Part shown: positions 8,393 to 17,634 of the stretch, in pieces
How positions within the stretch are numbered: position 1 is the stretch's first letter
Layout: every line of letters begins with the position of its first letter
Source: Wolbachia endosymbiont (group A) of Longitarsus flavicornis
GTDB lineage: Bacteria; Pseudomonadota; Alphaproteobacteria; Rickettsiales; Anaplasmataceae
Direction of reading: 5' to 3'
Assembly (NCBI RefSeq): GCF_963931955.1
Contig: NZ_OZ008337.1
Span: 1,488,001-1,552,000 of the forward strand
DNA: 64,000 nt
Made by a program: the position numbers and the translations under genes
The notes under the pieces: generated by a model
The model's input: the letters and a program-made list of their open reading frames with translations, nothing else
What the model was told of the DNA's origin: nothing
Database searches by the model: none

Positions 8393-9568
8393 ATGCAAGT
8401 TGACCGTGAAACTAGTTTAATCATTGATGTCATAGAGAAATTTGGTGGTGAGGCTAGGCTTGTAGGTGGATGCGTAAGGGATTCGATTTTGCAGCGCGAT
8501 GTTCACGACATCGATTTAGCTACTAATTTGCTTCCCAATCAAACGATTAAAGCGCTAAAACTCTGTAATATAAAAACTATTCCAACTGGCTTAAAACATG
8601 GAACTATCACTGCGGTTCTAAATCAAAGATCTTTTGAGATCACAACACTAAGGCATGATGTAAAATGTGATGGTAGGCATGCAAAAGTAGAATTTACCAA
8701 TAATTGGCAAGCGGATGCTTCAAGGCGCGACTTTACATTTAATGCTCTGTATGCAGATAAGCATGGCCATATATATGATTACTTTGGTGGTATAGAGGAC
8801 TTAAAGGCGCGAAGGTTAAACTTTATAGGCAACGCTGAAGATAGAATTAAAGAAGACTATCTACGTATTTTAAGAGCGTTTCGTTTTCATGCAAAAATAT
8901 GTGTCGGAGATTTGAGTGATGAAATACTAAGCGTATGCAAAAAGCATTCGCATATGATTCAAAACCTCTCTGGAGAGAGAATAAGAGATGAAATATTTAA
9001 ATTGCTAGAGTGCAATGATCCTTTTCCAACACTTAAGAGCATGCAAGAATCTGATGTGTTACAAAAAATTATTCCAAAAGAAGTCAAATGCGAAATTTTG
9101 TCTTCGTCACTTCTTTTGGGCACTGATGTGCTAGTAAAATTAGCGTTACTCCTTAGGACCACTAAAAAAAATGACAGGCTAAGTCTTGGAGAATATGTAA
9201 GCAAATTTTTACGTCTTTCGAACAAGCAAAAGAAAAAGCTGCTATTTTTACTATCCAACGATATCAAAACAGAACTTTCAGAAAAAGAGCAAAAAAAATA
9301 CATATCTTTGTTTGGTAGAGAACTATATTGTGATTTAGTGAAAATTTGTGGTGTTGAGTCTGGAGAAAATGTTGATAAATACATTTCATTTGCTAATACA
9401 TTCAATATTCCAAAATTTCCTTTATCTGGCGATGATTTAATAAGTATAGGTCACCAGCCAGGAAAAAATTTAGGTAGGAGCTTGGAGTTGCTAAAACAAC
9501 ATTGGGAAGATAGCTCCTACACTTTAACAAAAGAGGAGCTGGTGCTTTATGTTAAGAGCCTACTCTAA
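8393..9568 (+). CDS. cca: CCA tRNA nucleotidyltransferase / poly(A) polymerase family
   Basis: 391-aa class II nucleotidyltransferase. The head domain shows RLVGGCVRD (about 20-28) and the metal-binding pair in VHDIDLATN (37-45), then TIPTGLKHGTITAV and the RRDFTFNALY segment; RILRAFRFHAK follows. The family adds CCA to tRNA 3' ends; the lone tRNA here encodes its CCA, so the role may be repair. The 3' end overlaps the convergent coiled-coil gene by 4 bp. Confidence 0.93.
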   Translation: MQVDRETSLIIDVIEKFGGEARLVGGCVRDSILQRDVHDIDLATNLLPNQTIKALKLCNIKTIPTGLKHGTITAVLNQRSFEITTLRHDVKCDGRHAKVEFTNNWQADASRRDFTFNALYADKHGHIYDYFGGIEDLKARRLNFIGNAEDRIKEDYLRILRAFRFHAKICVGDLSDEILSVCKKHSHMIQNLSGERIRDEIFKLLECNDPFPTLKSMQESDVLQKIIPKEVKCEILSSSLLLGTDVLVKLALLLRTTKKNDRLSLGEYVSKFLRLSNKQKKKLLFLLSNDIKTELSEKEQKKYISLFGRELYCDLVKICGVESGENVDKYISFANTFNIPKFPLSGDDLISIGHQPGKNLGRSLELLKQHWEDSSYTLTKEELVLYVKSLL

Positions 9569-11763
9569 CTTGCTTTCCGACTGTTCAATGAATGTATGCT
9601 TGCAGTATTAGTGTAACTCATCGAGGAATTAGGTATATGTTCTTTTTTAGCTTTTTCTGTTAATTGGTATTCGTTTACTCCTCCTTGAGTTTGATTACAC
9701 ATTCCCTGATCTGTAGATAAAAATTTATCTCTTATGCTTGATGTCAGTTGTAACTCTTGAATCTTATCTGAAAAAAATCTCATTCTAGCTTCTACTAGCT
9801 CTTCCACAACAATTTCTTTAAGTAATTCTCCTGAGTCGTTATTATTATTATTCTTGCTATTAAAGCTGTGCAAGATAGAGTCTACAATCTTATTTACCCC
9901 TTCTTCTTGTTTGTTAAATTCTAATTTTTTTATGCATTTTCTAACAGAAGGTGATAACTTGGCTTTTAACGTGCCATCTCGTAGTTCTTTTATATTTTTT
10001 TCAATGCAATGTTTATTGACAACTTCTTTAACCTTAGCTTCTATGATCTCCCTTGCGGATTGTTTCAAATCACTTTCTAATAATTCAAGCAGCTTACTGC
10101 TTTCAAATTTGCCATCATCTTGATTTGATAGAGATTTTATGGTTTCATCAAGCACGTTATGGCAAAAGTGCTTTTCTTTAAATTCAGGAAAACCTTTTTT
10201 TAACTCCTCGTTTTTCCTAGATAAAAAGTTATTGAGACCCTTATCCCTAGAAAGCTTATTGGGCAAGTTTCGTAATTTTGAAAGGGTTGATTTACTAGAG
10301 CCTGTAGTTGATTTTACAGTAGATACTGTGCTTACCAAACTCACTGCATCTGGCTTGTGAGCTTTTGTTTGTTCTTGTGATTTTTTAGTTTCTCCATCAA
10401 TATCTTCTAACCTTTTATCAACACCCTTTAACTTTTCTTCCAACTTTTGTTGTTCTTGATTATTTAACAGTTGTTGTTGCATTATTTTTAATTGTTCTTC
10501 CATGTTTTCTTTTTCTCCCTGTAGTTTCTTAATATCAGCTTTTGATTGATCTTCTGCTTGCTTCCGTTCCTTTTGTAACTGCTCTATCAACTTCTCTTGT
10601 TCTGCAATCTTTCCTCTGGTTTCTTGTAACTCTTCATCTGATTCTTTCTTTAATCCTGCCTTTAGTCTTTCTATTAAGTCAACTTTTTTTCCCTGTAGTT
10701 GTTGCTCTTGATTATCTAGTGGTAGTTGCTGCGCTAACAATTCCATCACGCTCAAAGAAGTTTTATTTAAGATATCACCTATTCCAGCTAACTCCCATTC
10801 TTTAATTTCTTCTAATGTCCGTACTTGTTCTTGCAACCTAGCAACCTCATTTTCTGAGCTCTTTTTCTCTACTTTAGCAGTGCTTAATTGACTGCTTAAA
10901 TCTTTCAATTTACCTTCTAAATCAATCTTTTCTTTCTCTAATTGTTGCTTAGATTCCTGAGTGCTTTTCAATTGTATTCTCAATTCCTCCATTCCAGCTA
11001 ATTGATCATTCAATCTGTCTATATCTGATTTCTGCCTTCCTATTTCATGATCTAAATTCCCAACTTTGCCTTCTAATTCTGCATTTTTTTCTTGAGCTTG
11101 CTTTAATTCACCTGCTAGCTTGCTAATTTCTTCTGCCTTTTCCTGAAATAATACACTAGAAGTACTATCCAGTACAGATTCTGAATTTGTTAAAATATCA
11201 ATAAATTTTTGTACCTTCTCTTTAAGAACTTCACTTTCCTGAGCAATCAAATTTTGTTCATTAAGAATTCCCTTACATCCATCTTTAACGGTACTTATTA
11301 ACTGATCATGCGTACTACTTATGCCCTGTGCTCCGAACTTGTCCATAAGCTTCTTTAGATCAGCGTCAAGGTGCTCATGTTCTTTTTCAATTCTACCCAC
11401 CTCCAATAAAATGCCATCTATTTTTTCTACAGTACTATCACTTTCTGGCAACACTGTAAAATTCTCTAAATATTCTTCATCTTCTTGAACCTCTCCATCC
11501 TTACTTACTATTTCACTCTGGCTCTCTTTTACTGCAACTCCAGGTTTTAAATCAATTTGAGCACTTTCATCTGTTGTTTTAAGACCATCAGTATGACTTC
11601 CAGTAGCTTTATCGTAATATAGAATATTTTCCGCCCATTTGTTCCATTTCTTTGGTAGTATTCGTCCAATCGTTTTTAAGTACAACCAAGCAAACACAGT
11701 AGACCAACTGTATTTTTGTTTAACATTAATTTCATAATTAACCTTATTATTAATATTTGACAT
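9565..11763 (-). CDS. Large coiled-coil protein (732 aa), unrecognised
   Basis: No known family recognised. Residues 1-40 contain an amphipathic segment (YSWSTVFAWLYLKTIGRILP), 60-110 are acidic, and about 110-480 is long coiled coil rich in Lys, Glu, Gln and Leu heptads. A low-complexity Ser/Thr stretch (SLVSTVSTVKSTTGSSKSTL) leads to a helical C-terminal region (about 510-690) with an Asn run. No signal peptide or clear membrane span. Two other coiled-coil genes in this window (46.1-50.4 kb) have a different, membrane-anchored N-terminus. It lies just downstream of the prohead protease fragment in the same direction. Confidence 0.75.
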   Translation of the reverse strand: MSNINNKVNYEINVKQKYSWSTVFAWLYLKTIGRILPKKWNKWAENILYYDKATGSHTDGLKTTDESAQIDLKPGVAVKESQSEIVSKDGEVQEDEEYLENFTVLPESDSTVEKIDGILLEVGRIEKEHEHLDADLKKLMDKFGAQGISSTHDQLISTVKDGCKGILNEQNLIAQESEVLKEKVQKFIDILTNSESVLDSTSSVLFQEKAEEISKLAGELKQAQEKNAELEGKVGNLDHEIGRQKSDIDRLNDQLAGMEELRIQLKSTQESKQQLEKEKIDLEGKLKDLSSQLSTAKVEKKSSENEVARLQEQVRTLEEIKEWELAGIGDILNKTSLSVMELLAQQLPLDNQEQQLQGKKVDLIERLKAGLKKESDEELQETRGKIAEQEKLIEQLQKERKQAEDQSKADIKKLQGEKENMEEQLKIMQQQLLNNQEQQKLEEKLKGVDKRLEDIDGETKKSQEQTKAHKPDAVSLVSTVSTVKSTTGSSKSTLSKLRNLPNKLSRDKGLNNFLSRKNEELKKGFPEFKEKHFCHNVLDETIKSLSNQDDGKFESSKLLELLESDLKQSAREIIEAKVKEVVNKHCIEKNIKELRDGTLKAKLSPSVRKCIKKLEFNKQEEGVNKIVDSILHSFNSKNNNNNDSGELLKEIVVEELVEARMRFFSDKIQELQLTSSIRDKFLSTDQGMCNQTQGGVNEYQLTEKAKKEHIPNSSMSYTNTASIHSLNSRKAS

Positions 11764-11802
11764 AAAATTACCTTGTTTTTTAACTTTAATTTACAGAAAA
11801 TT

Positions 11803-12243
11803 TTAAACCTGAGCAGCTAAGTTTGCAGGAAAAGTGACCAAACTAACTTCCCATAATTCCACTTGTTTTAACACTCTAGCTCCGCTTTTATGATCAACAT
11901 CATACTCTATAGGTATATAGCCGATGGAAAGTCCGTTAATTGCCCCAGTTTTGAGCATCAAATACACTTCTTCTGCTTTCTGAATACCCAAAAGTAAATG
12001 TGCAATTATATATAGACCAACATCATTTTCATAAATATCCATGATACTACCTATAGGTTCGTCAGGATTATGCTGCCAAAGGAGTTTTATTTTATTTCTG
12101 TTTAAATTTTCCTTAAATGCCCCAGGCAATATCAGATCATTTTGTTTATCAACTATATTAAAAACGCTAGCATAACCAGAAAATACACCGTTTTCTCCTA
12201 TGCTTTTTATTGACAATGGTGAATAGAGAAATTTCTTATTCAT
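11803..12243 (-). CDS. Phage prohead protease, HK97 family (WO-like remnant)
   Basis: 146-aa S78-type protease that matures the capsid of HK97-like phages. GYASVFNIVDKQNDLILPGA (23-42) is the family signature; LLWQHNPDEPIG holds the catalytic His58 and TGAINGLSIGY the catalytic Ser106; the domain closes with WEVSLVTFPANLAAQV. The ATG at 12243 has a strong AGGAGG site; an upstream in-frame start at 12285 is unlikely. It may be clipped at the C-terminus (stop right after AAQV). Its natural partner, the major capsid gene, is 31 kb away at 42.8-44.9 kb, so the phage head operon is dispersed. Confidence 0.88.
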   Translation of the reverse strand: MNKKFLYSPLSIKSIGENGVFSGYASVFNIVDKQNDLILPGAFKENLNRNKIKLLWQHNPDEPIGSIMDIYENDVGLYIIAHLLLGIQKAEEVYLMLKTGAINGLSIGYIPIEYDVDHKSGARVLKQVELWEVSLVTFPANLAAQV

Positions 12244-12339
12244 AAGGCCTCCTGTAGTATTGGGAATTCTGTTTGCACAATGCACTGCAATGTCAAATTT
12301 ATTATATGCAGTTCTCTAAAAAGGGGAAGTATTTTTTTT

Positions 12340-12560
12340 AGTTACTAAAAACGCTAACTGGAATCCAGATTGGACACTGGGTTATAAAATTCTACGTTAT
12401 ACCACCGCGGTATCTCTAGATCCCGCTAACACGTAGCGGGATGACAATTGTCAGGCCAGCGCCCCTATGATGTCATCCCAGTGCCTCCTTCTCCTGTCAT
12501 CCGAGTAGCCCCTTTTTTGTCATCCCAGTGCGTGACACTGGGATGACACCCTCCTAGTAG
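12340..12560. repeat. Wolbachia GC-rich palindromic repeats (cluster 1)
   Basis: Several short inverted repeats in tandem: one with the core ACCGCGGTATCTCTAGATCC followed by CGCTAACACGTAGCGGGATG, and others built from GTCATCCCAGTG / CACTGGGATGAC. Related copies occur at 13.94, 42.57, 45.03, 52.9, 58.87 and 59.78 kb in this window. They are more GC-rich than their surroundings and form hairpins. Confidence 0.75.
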
Positions 12561-13140
12561 AAACGCTTTTGTAATTGCAACATTCGTGCAATCTTTAGCC
12601 ATAAATATTAAGAAATTTACCAAACGAAAAAAAGGCAAAAGAAGCCCCGGTTAATATCTATTTTAGAACATTGGCGTTTTTTAAGTCTTAAACACTGCAA
12701 TTTAGCTGCTTTTAAATGCAACTCACCTTAGTTTGAATGTTTAAGAAATTTACTAAGCAGAAAAAAAGGCAAAAGAAACCCCGTGTTAGCTAGTTGTCAC
12801 TCTCTAATCCTGCAAATTGGCGTACTATACTGTCTTAAACGACTTATAAGCGCGTTTCAGCTTGTGTAGGTAAAAACCTAGAAATATTGTGAAGACATAA
12901 GGTGCACATAGTGCAAAAAATTAAAAATAAGACGCCAACTACGTTGTTTTCTTGCTGTTTAATCTGCACAGATGAAGATAACTGAATACCTTCAGTTTTA
13001 TGATAAGGGAGCTGGGGGAGTTTGTAAAGCAATTTTTTAGCCCTGTCTCCTTGCTATAATGTTCATATCGATAGAAAAGCAAAAGAATAGAATGAAATAT
13101 CAAGTGATATCCTCTATAATTAAATTTTTTGAATGAAGAG
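12561..13140. other. Intergenic region with a diverged direct repeat
   Basis: No supported gene. Two diverged copies of a roughly 40-bp segment containing AAAAAAAGGCAAAAGAA lie at about 12609 and 12742. The tract 12840-13060 holds a 62-codon minus-strand frame (12844-13032) without a ribosome site or recognisable protein; it is treated as repeat sequence, not a gene. Confidence 0.5.
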
Positions 13141-14238
13141 ATGACGATTCGTGTAGGAATTAATGGCCTTGGTAGAATAGGCAGAGGCGTATTGCGTGCT
13201 ATTTATGAAATAGAAAAGTATAGTGAGCAAATAGAAGTTGTAGCTATCAATGGATCGCTCAGTGCAAAGCAGCATGCACATTTGATTAAATATGATTCTA
13301 TTCATGGCAAATTCAGTGGTGATATTGATTTTAATGAGTCTCAAAATTGGCTATCCATAAATGGCAGAAAGTTTTCTTTGTATAGAGAACGGAGCCCTGA
13401 AAATATTCCTTGGAATGTTGATGTAATACTTGAATGTACTGGTGCATTCAACAAACGTGAAGAAGCAATAAGGCACAATGCAGAGAAAGTAATTGTCTCT
13501 GCTCCAGTTCCGGATGCTGATGTCACTATAGTTTATGGTGTGAATAACGATATGCTCGAAAAAGAGCATAAAGTGATATCAGCAGGTTCTTGCACTACAA
13601 ATTGCCTTGCTCCGATTGTGAAAGTCCTACATTCTAGTTTAGGCATAAAAAGCGGTTTTATGACTACTATACATGCCTACACGAATGATCAAAATGTTCT
13701 TGATGGTAATCATAAAGATTTGCGTAGAGCAAGAGCTTGCGGATTATCTATGGTGCCAACTACAACCGGGGCAGCAAAAACAATTGGTTCTGTCATTCCT
13801 GAATTAAAAGGAAAGCTAGATGGCACTGCCGTCAGAGTTCCGGTTAGCAATGTTTCTATGGTTGATTTTACATTTACGACTGATAAGAAAGCGACCGTTG
13901 AAGAAATCAATGAAATATTTAAGGATGCAGCTCTCTCCTCTACGTCATTCCAGCGCGTGACGCTGGAATCTAATTTCTGGATCCCAGTGTCAGCTACTCG
14001 GATGACATCAGAGGGTACTAGGATGACAGAGGGTTATCCAATGTCAAATGTACTTTCTATATGCGAGGAACCTTTAGTCTCAATAGATTTTGTGCATAAC
14101 CCTTATAGTGCAATTGTGGATTTAACTGGTACATATGTTATAGGTGATATATGCAGGGTTGCAGCGTGGTACGACAACGAATGGGCTTTTTCACTGAGAA
14201 TGTTAGATATAGCATTATTGAGCCATAGTAAAGTATGA
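13141..14238 (+). CDS. gap: Glyceraldehyde-3-phosphate dehydrogenase, type I, with in-frame palindromic insert
   Basis: 365 aa. Catalyses the NAD-dependent conversion of glyceraldehyde 3-phosphate to 1,3-bisphosphoglycerate. The Rossmann motif INGLGRIGRG is at residues 6-15, the catalytic Cys is 151 in SAGSCTTNCLAP, and the NAD-adenosine end YDNEWAFS is near 344. The ATG at 13141 follows GAAGAG; the frame opens upstream at a TTG (13129). The usual length is about 330-335 aa; the excess is about 30 residues at roughly 267-299, encoded by a palindromic repeat (see separate entry). The stop overlaps the tatC start as ATGA. Confidence 0.95.
   Translation: MTIRVGINGLGRIGRGVLRAIYEIEKYSEQIEVVAINGSLSAKQHAHLIKYDSIHGKFSGDIDFNESQNWLSINGRKFSLYRERSPENIPWNVDVILECTGAFNKREEAIRHNAEKVIVSAPVPDADVTIVYGVNNDMLEKEHKVISAGSCTTNCLAPIVKVLHSSLGIKSGFMTTIHAYTNDQNVLDGNHKDLRRARACGLSMVPTTTGAAKTIGSVIPELKGKLDGTAVRVPVSNVSMVDFTFTTDKKATVEEINEIFKDAALSSTSFQRVTLESNFWIPVSATRMTSEGTRMTEGYPMSNVLSICEEPLVSIDFVHNPYSAIVDLTGTYVIGDICRVAAWYDNEWAFSLRMLDIALLSHSKV
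13937..14036 (+). repeat. Palindromic element inserted in frame inside gap
   Basis: The segment contains a perfect hairpin ATTCCAGCG (13947-13955) / CGCTGGAAT (13961-13969) and further GGATGACA and CCCAGTGTCAG motifs identical to the intergenic palindromes of this genome. It adds about 30 codons to gap without stop or frameshift, just before the conserved CEEPLVSIDF segment. Boundaries are approximate. Confidence 0.75.
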
Positions 14239-14996
14239 ATGAAAACTCGAACAAATATGCCTCATTTTATGAGCACTTTGCGGAACTCAGAAAAAGAGTT
14301 ATCTTTTGCTTTCTATTTTTTTGCGTTGCTTTTGGTTTTTGTTATTACTTTAAGGAAAATATATACCGTTTTTTACTCGCACCTTTAATAGAAGCAACAA
14401 AAGATAGCAAAGGTTTTTCTTTAATTTACACAGACTTAACAGAGGCATTTTTTGTGTATCTTAGAGTTGCAATGATGAGTGCACTTTTGCTCTCTTTTCC
14501 TGTGTTTGCATGGCAATTCTATATGTTCTTAGCACCTGGGTTATATAAAAGTGAAAGGGCAGTGTTGTTGCCATACTTAATTGCAACACCGGTTTTATTT
14601 GTAACGGGAGCTACTGTAGTCTATTACTATATATTTCCTTTAGCCTGGAAGTTTTTTATCAACTTCGAACACAGTGGTAAATCCTTCGATATACCGATAG
14701 AGTTTATGCCATCAGTTAGCGAATATTTAGACCTTGTTCTCCAATTTATGTTTGCATTTGGCACTGCATTTCAAATTCCAGTCATACTCACATTAATGGT
14801 GAGAGTTGGGCTACTGACTGCACAAAGTTTGTCAAATAAACGTAGAATTGCAATAGTGGTAATTTTTATTATTGCTGCAATCTTAACTCCACCTGATGTA
14901 TTAAGCCAAGTAGGGCTTGCAATACCTATGCTGATTCTATATGAATTGTCCATTCTGATATGTAGGTATATTGAAAAAAAGAAGACAAAGATTTAA
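14235..14996 (+). CDS. tatC: Sec-independent protein translocase TatC
   Basis: 253-aa inner-membrane protein with six hydrophobic spans, the twin-arginine signal receptor of the Tat pathway. The N-terminal family motif HFAELRKRVIF is at residues 14-24; FPVFAWQFYMFLAPGLYKSE near 94-113 and the PPDVLSQVGLAIPM segment of the last span are typical. Overlaps the gap stop by 4 bp (ATGA), implying translational coupling. Confidence 0.97.
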   Translation: MNENSNKYASFYEHFAELRKRVIFCFLFFCVAFGFCYYFKENIYRFLLAPLIEATKDSKGFSLIYTDLTEAFFVYLRVAMMSALLLSFPVFAWQFYMFLAPGLYKSERAVLLPYLIATPVLFVTGATVVYYYIFPLAWKFFINFEHSGKSFDIPIEFMPSVSEYLDLVLQFMFAFGTAFQIPVILTLMVRVGLLTAQSLSNKRRIAIVVIFIIAAILTPPDVLSQVGLAIPMLILYELSILICRYIEKKKTKI

Positions 14997-15049
14997 ACAA
15001 AGAAATCCCTCTTATCTCCTTTATATCACATTTTTAACTTACAACATTC

Positions 15050-15505
15050 TTATTCAGGACTTAAATATGGAAATGTTTCATAAATTGATTGTAATACTTT
15101 GTTAAGTTCAGTCTTACTTTTGATGATCAATAATACTGTATCATCACCTGCTATAGTTCCTATAATTCCTATGTTTTTGCTATTATTTAATGAATAAATA
15201 ACATATTTCTGATCTAGAAAGTAAGCCAGACTGCTAGCTTGTCCTGGTTGGGTATGTAGTACTATTAAACCAAAATCCGAAATTTGCATATTAAGTATCA
15301 ATGGTAATTGATACTGGTTGATATCGATTACTTTATATACACCAGCAACTTTGGCAATTTTAAGTTTTTTTAATTTTCTTGATAAAGTAGCCTGAGGAAT
15401 ATTATGCCCTCTTTCTTTAAGCAAAGTCTGTAAATCGCTCTGCTCTAAAATTTCGTGATTTTGAATAATATTTAAAATATGTTCACCTAGTGTGTTGTCA
15501 TGCAT
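15050..15505 (-). CDS. argR: Arginine repressor ArgR
   Basis: 151-aa regulator with an N-terminal winged helix (LKERGHNIPQATLSRKLKKL, recognition helix with the conserved SR) and a C-terminal hexamerisation/arginine-binding domain containing the signature GTIAGDDTVLLI. It senses arginine and binds ARG boxes. It is divergent from an amino-acid ABC transporter operon, with paired ARG-box-like sites in the 125-bp gap. Confidence 0.95.
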   Translation of the reverse strand: MHDNTLGEHILNIIQNHEILEQSDLQTLLKERGHNIPQATLSRKLKKLKIAKVAGVYKVIDINQYQLPLILNMQISDFGLIVLHTQPGQASSLAYFLDQKYVIYSLNNSKNIGIIGTIAGDDTVLLIIKSKTELNKVLQSIYETFPYLSPE

Positions 15506-15521
15506 TATGCATTTTCCTCAT

Positions 15522-15560
15522 ATTGAATATGTAATAAGTATATTTGAAATTATATTCATT
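15522..15560. promoter_or_regulatory. Two ARG-box-like operators spaced 3 bp
   Basis: The 18-mers 15522-15539 and 15543-15560 align with the ArgR consensus (core TGAATWWWWATTCA). The right one, TGAAATTATATTCA (15545-15558), matches 13 of 14 core positions; the left one is weaker. Their centres are 21 bp apart, one ArgR operator unit as known in enterobacteria. A third, weaker match (15613-15626) lies downstream of the promoter. Confidence 0.6.
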
Positions 15561-15565
15561 ATTCC

Positions 15566-15594
15566 TTGACCATTCAATTTTTAATGTCTATACT
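15566..15594 (+). promoter_or_regulatory. Promoter of the amino-acid ABC transporter operon
   Basis: TTGACC (15566-15571), 17 bp, TATACT (15589-15594), 37 bp before the first ATG. The ARG boxes lie immediately upstream and one candidate half-overlaps the transcript start, a plausible arrangement for ArgR control. Confidence 0.6.
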
Positions 15595-15630
15595 CATAAG
15601 ATGAATAAAATATGAATATAAATTAGTAAT

Positions 15631-16362
15631 ATGAAAAAATATATTTTAAATGCTATTATAGTGATAAGTATTCTATTAACAGGATGCAAGGAAGATAAAC
15701 ACGATAATATCATTAGATTTGCAATTTCTGCAGATTATCCACCTTTTGAATATTATGAAAATGGTAAATTTACTGGCTTTGACATTGAGCTTGCTCAATT
15801 AGTAGCAAAAGAGTTAGGTAAAGAAGCAATGTTTAAAGATATGCAGTTTAGTACTATATTTGCAGCATTACAAAGTAATTCTGTAGATGCTGCTATATCT
15901 ACTATTGGTAGTACAGCAGAGCGTGAAAAAAATTTTGATTTTTCAAATAGTTATTATACAGGGGAATTTGGTATTCTATATCACAAAAATAAACCCATAG
16001 CTGGTATAAACAATTTAACTCACGAGAAGATAGCCGTTCAACTAGGAACTGTCATGGAAATTTGGCTAAAAGAGCATGTTCCTACAGCTCAAGTTATTGC
16101 TGTGGACAATAATAATCAAGCTGTAGAAGCATTGAAGTCTGGTCATGTTGATGGCGTCCTAATTGATGAATTCCAAGGTAAAGTATTTAGCAAAAAAAAT
16201 CCTGGTCTATCATGGTCAGCCATCGCTAAGTCAGATAATGGTTATTCTATTGCTGTGAATAAAGGATCTGATTTAAAGGATAAAATAAACGAGGCGTTAA
16301 AAAGTTTAGAAAGTAAAGGTGTAATACAAAAGATAGCAGAAAAATGGCTAGGAGATAACTGA
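15631..16362 (+). CDS. Amino-acid (probably arginine) ABC transporter substrate-binding lipoprotein
   Basis: 243 aa, SBP family 3. The N-terminus is a lipoprotein signal with lipobox LLTGC and lipidated Cys19. The mature part starts with IRFAISADYPPFEYYENGKF, the classic signature, followed by GFDIELAQLVAKELGKE and a typical AAISTIGSTAERE segment. It captures polar or basic amino acids in the periplasm. Arginine specificity is inferred from the adjacent argR and ARG boxes, not from residues. The ATG is followed without gap by the permease gene. Confidence 0.88.
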   Translation: MKKYILNAIIVISILLTGCKEDKHDNIIRFAISADYPPFEYYENGKFTGFDIELAQLVAKELGKEAMFKDMQFSTIFAALQSNSVDAAISTIGSTAEREKNFDFSNSYYTGEFGILYHKNKPIAGINNLTHEKIAVQLGTVMEIWLKEHVPTAQVIAVDNNNQAVEALKSGHVDGVLIDEFQGKVFSKKNPGLSWSAIAKSDNGYSIAVNKGSDLKDKINEALKSLESKGVIQKIAEKWLGDN

Positions 16363-17009
16363 TGCAAGAATTAATTTCTAATTTCTTGTTTGTTGGAACA
16401 GGCCTTGCCTTTACTTTAAAATTATTGATTGGAGGACTGCTTTTAGGTGTGAGTCTAGGGGGATTATTGTCAGTACTCAGATATAATAAGATCTGTATTC
16501 CATTAATTAATGGAATTATATCTGTAATACGTGGCACCCCCCTTATATTACAGTTAAGTATTGTTTATTTTATGACTCCAACCATTGCAGGAATTAAATT
16601 AAACATATTTAGTGCTGGCATTATAGCATTTGGTCTAAATAGCTGTGCTTATATTGCTGAGATTTTACGAGCTGGTATTGAAACTATATCAAAAAACCAG
16701 TTTGAAGCAGCTAAAACTTTACAAATACCTAGTTTCTATATGTGGAGAGATATTATATTACCACAAGTTATTAAAAATATTCTTCCTGCAATGATAAATG
16801 AGATCATTGCACTCCTTAAAGAAACGGCATTAATCTCTACTATTGGTGGTGTTGATATTATGCGCTCTGCGCAAATGCTTGCAGCAGAACAATTTACTTA
16901 TTTTATACCACTTTGTCTTGCTGGGGCTTATTATTACGCTCTTGTATTACTAATTGAATATATAGGCAAAAAGATTGAACAGAAAGGTATATATGATAAA
17001 AATGCATAA
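16362..17009 (+). CDS. Amino-acid ABC transporter permease (HisM/ArtQ type)
   Basis: 215-aa inner-membrane permease with about five spans. VIRGTPLILQLSIVYF (about 47-62) and the EAA loop FEAAKTLQIPSFYMWRDIIL (about 115-134) identify the polar amino-acid family. Start ATG overlaps the last base of the binding-protein stop; the 3' end overlaps the ATPase start by 17 bp, so the three genes form one tight operon. Confidence 0.9.
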   Translation: MQELISNFLFVGTGLAFTLKLLIGGLLLGVSLGGLLSVLRYNKICIPLINGIISVIRGTPLILQLSIVYFMTPTIAGIKLNIFSAGIIAFGLNSCAYIAEILRAGIETISKNQFEAAKTLQIPSFYMWRDIILPQVIKNILPAMINEIIALLKETALISTIGGVDIMRSAQMLAAEQFTYFIPLCLAGAYYYALVLLIEYIGKKIEQKGIYDKNA

Positions 17010-17634
17010 TATTTGTAAATTATTTAATAATATTCCAGTACTTAATAATATTAACCTGATTATAGAACAATCTATAGTTGGTCTTGCTGGTCCTTCTGGT
17101 AGTGGTAAATCAACATTGTTACGTTGTATACAAAAACTCGAAGTTTTAGATTCTGGTAGCATTGAATGCGATGATAGTACTGGATTTGTATTTCAGGATT
17201 TTCAACTTTTCCCACATATGACTGTCTGGGAAAATCTTACATACGCTCCCAAGCTTAAAAATAAAACTCAGGATCAAAGTTATTCACTACTTGAGTCTTT
17301 GGGTATTGCCTCTAAAAAAAATGATTACCCTAGTAATCTATCCGGTGGGCAAAAACAGCGGGTTGCGCTTGCCAGAAGTTTAATGATGAATCCAAAGATT
17401 CTATTATGCGATGAGCCAACGTCTGGTTTAGATGTAGCAACAATAGTCGACATTGTGGAACTACTACAATCAGTTAGAGATATGGGTATTACTATGATTA
17501 TCGCTTCTCACAATTTGGATTTTTTAACGAAAATATCAGATCGGATTATTCTGTTAAAAAATGGAAAAATAATTGTAGATATCAATCCTAAAGAAATTGA
17601 TGAACCAACAAACTATTTAAAAAGTAATTATTAA
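16993..17634 (+). CDS. Amino-acid ABC transporter ATP-binding protein
   Basis: 213-aa ATPase of the same transporter. Walker A GPSGSGKST is near residue 29-37, the signature LSGGQKQRVALARSL near 113, Walker B ILLCDEPTSGLD, and the switch His in IASHN. Somewhat shorter than typical (240 aa). The ATG at 16993 has an AGAAAGG site inside the permease gene; a longer TTG frame opens at 16975. Confidence 0.92.
   Translation: MIKMHNICKLFNNIPVLNNINLIIEQSIVGLAGPSGSGKSTLLRCIQKLEVLDSGSIECDDSTGFVFQDFQLFPHMTVWENLTYAPKLKNKTQDQSYSLLESLGIASKKNDYPSNLSGGQKQRVALARSLMMNPKILLCDEPTSGLDVATIVDIVELLQSVRDMGITMIIASHNLDFLTKISDRIILLKNGKIIVDINPKEIDEPTNYLKSNY

Noticed and set aside
12844..13032. 62-codon minus-strand frame
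   Set aside because: No ribosome site, no recognisable protein, lies in repeat-like intergenic DNA.
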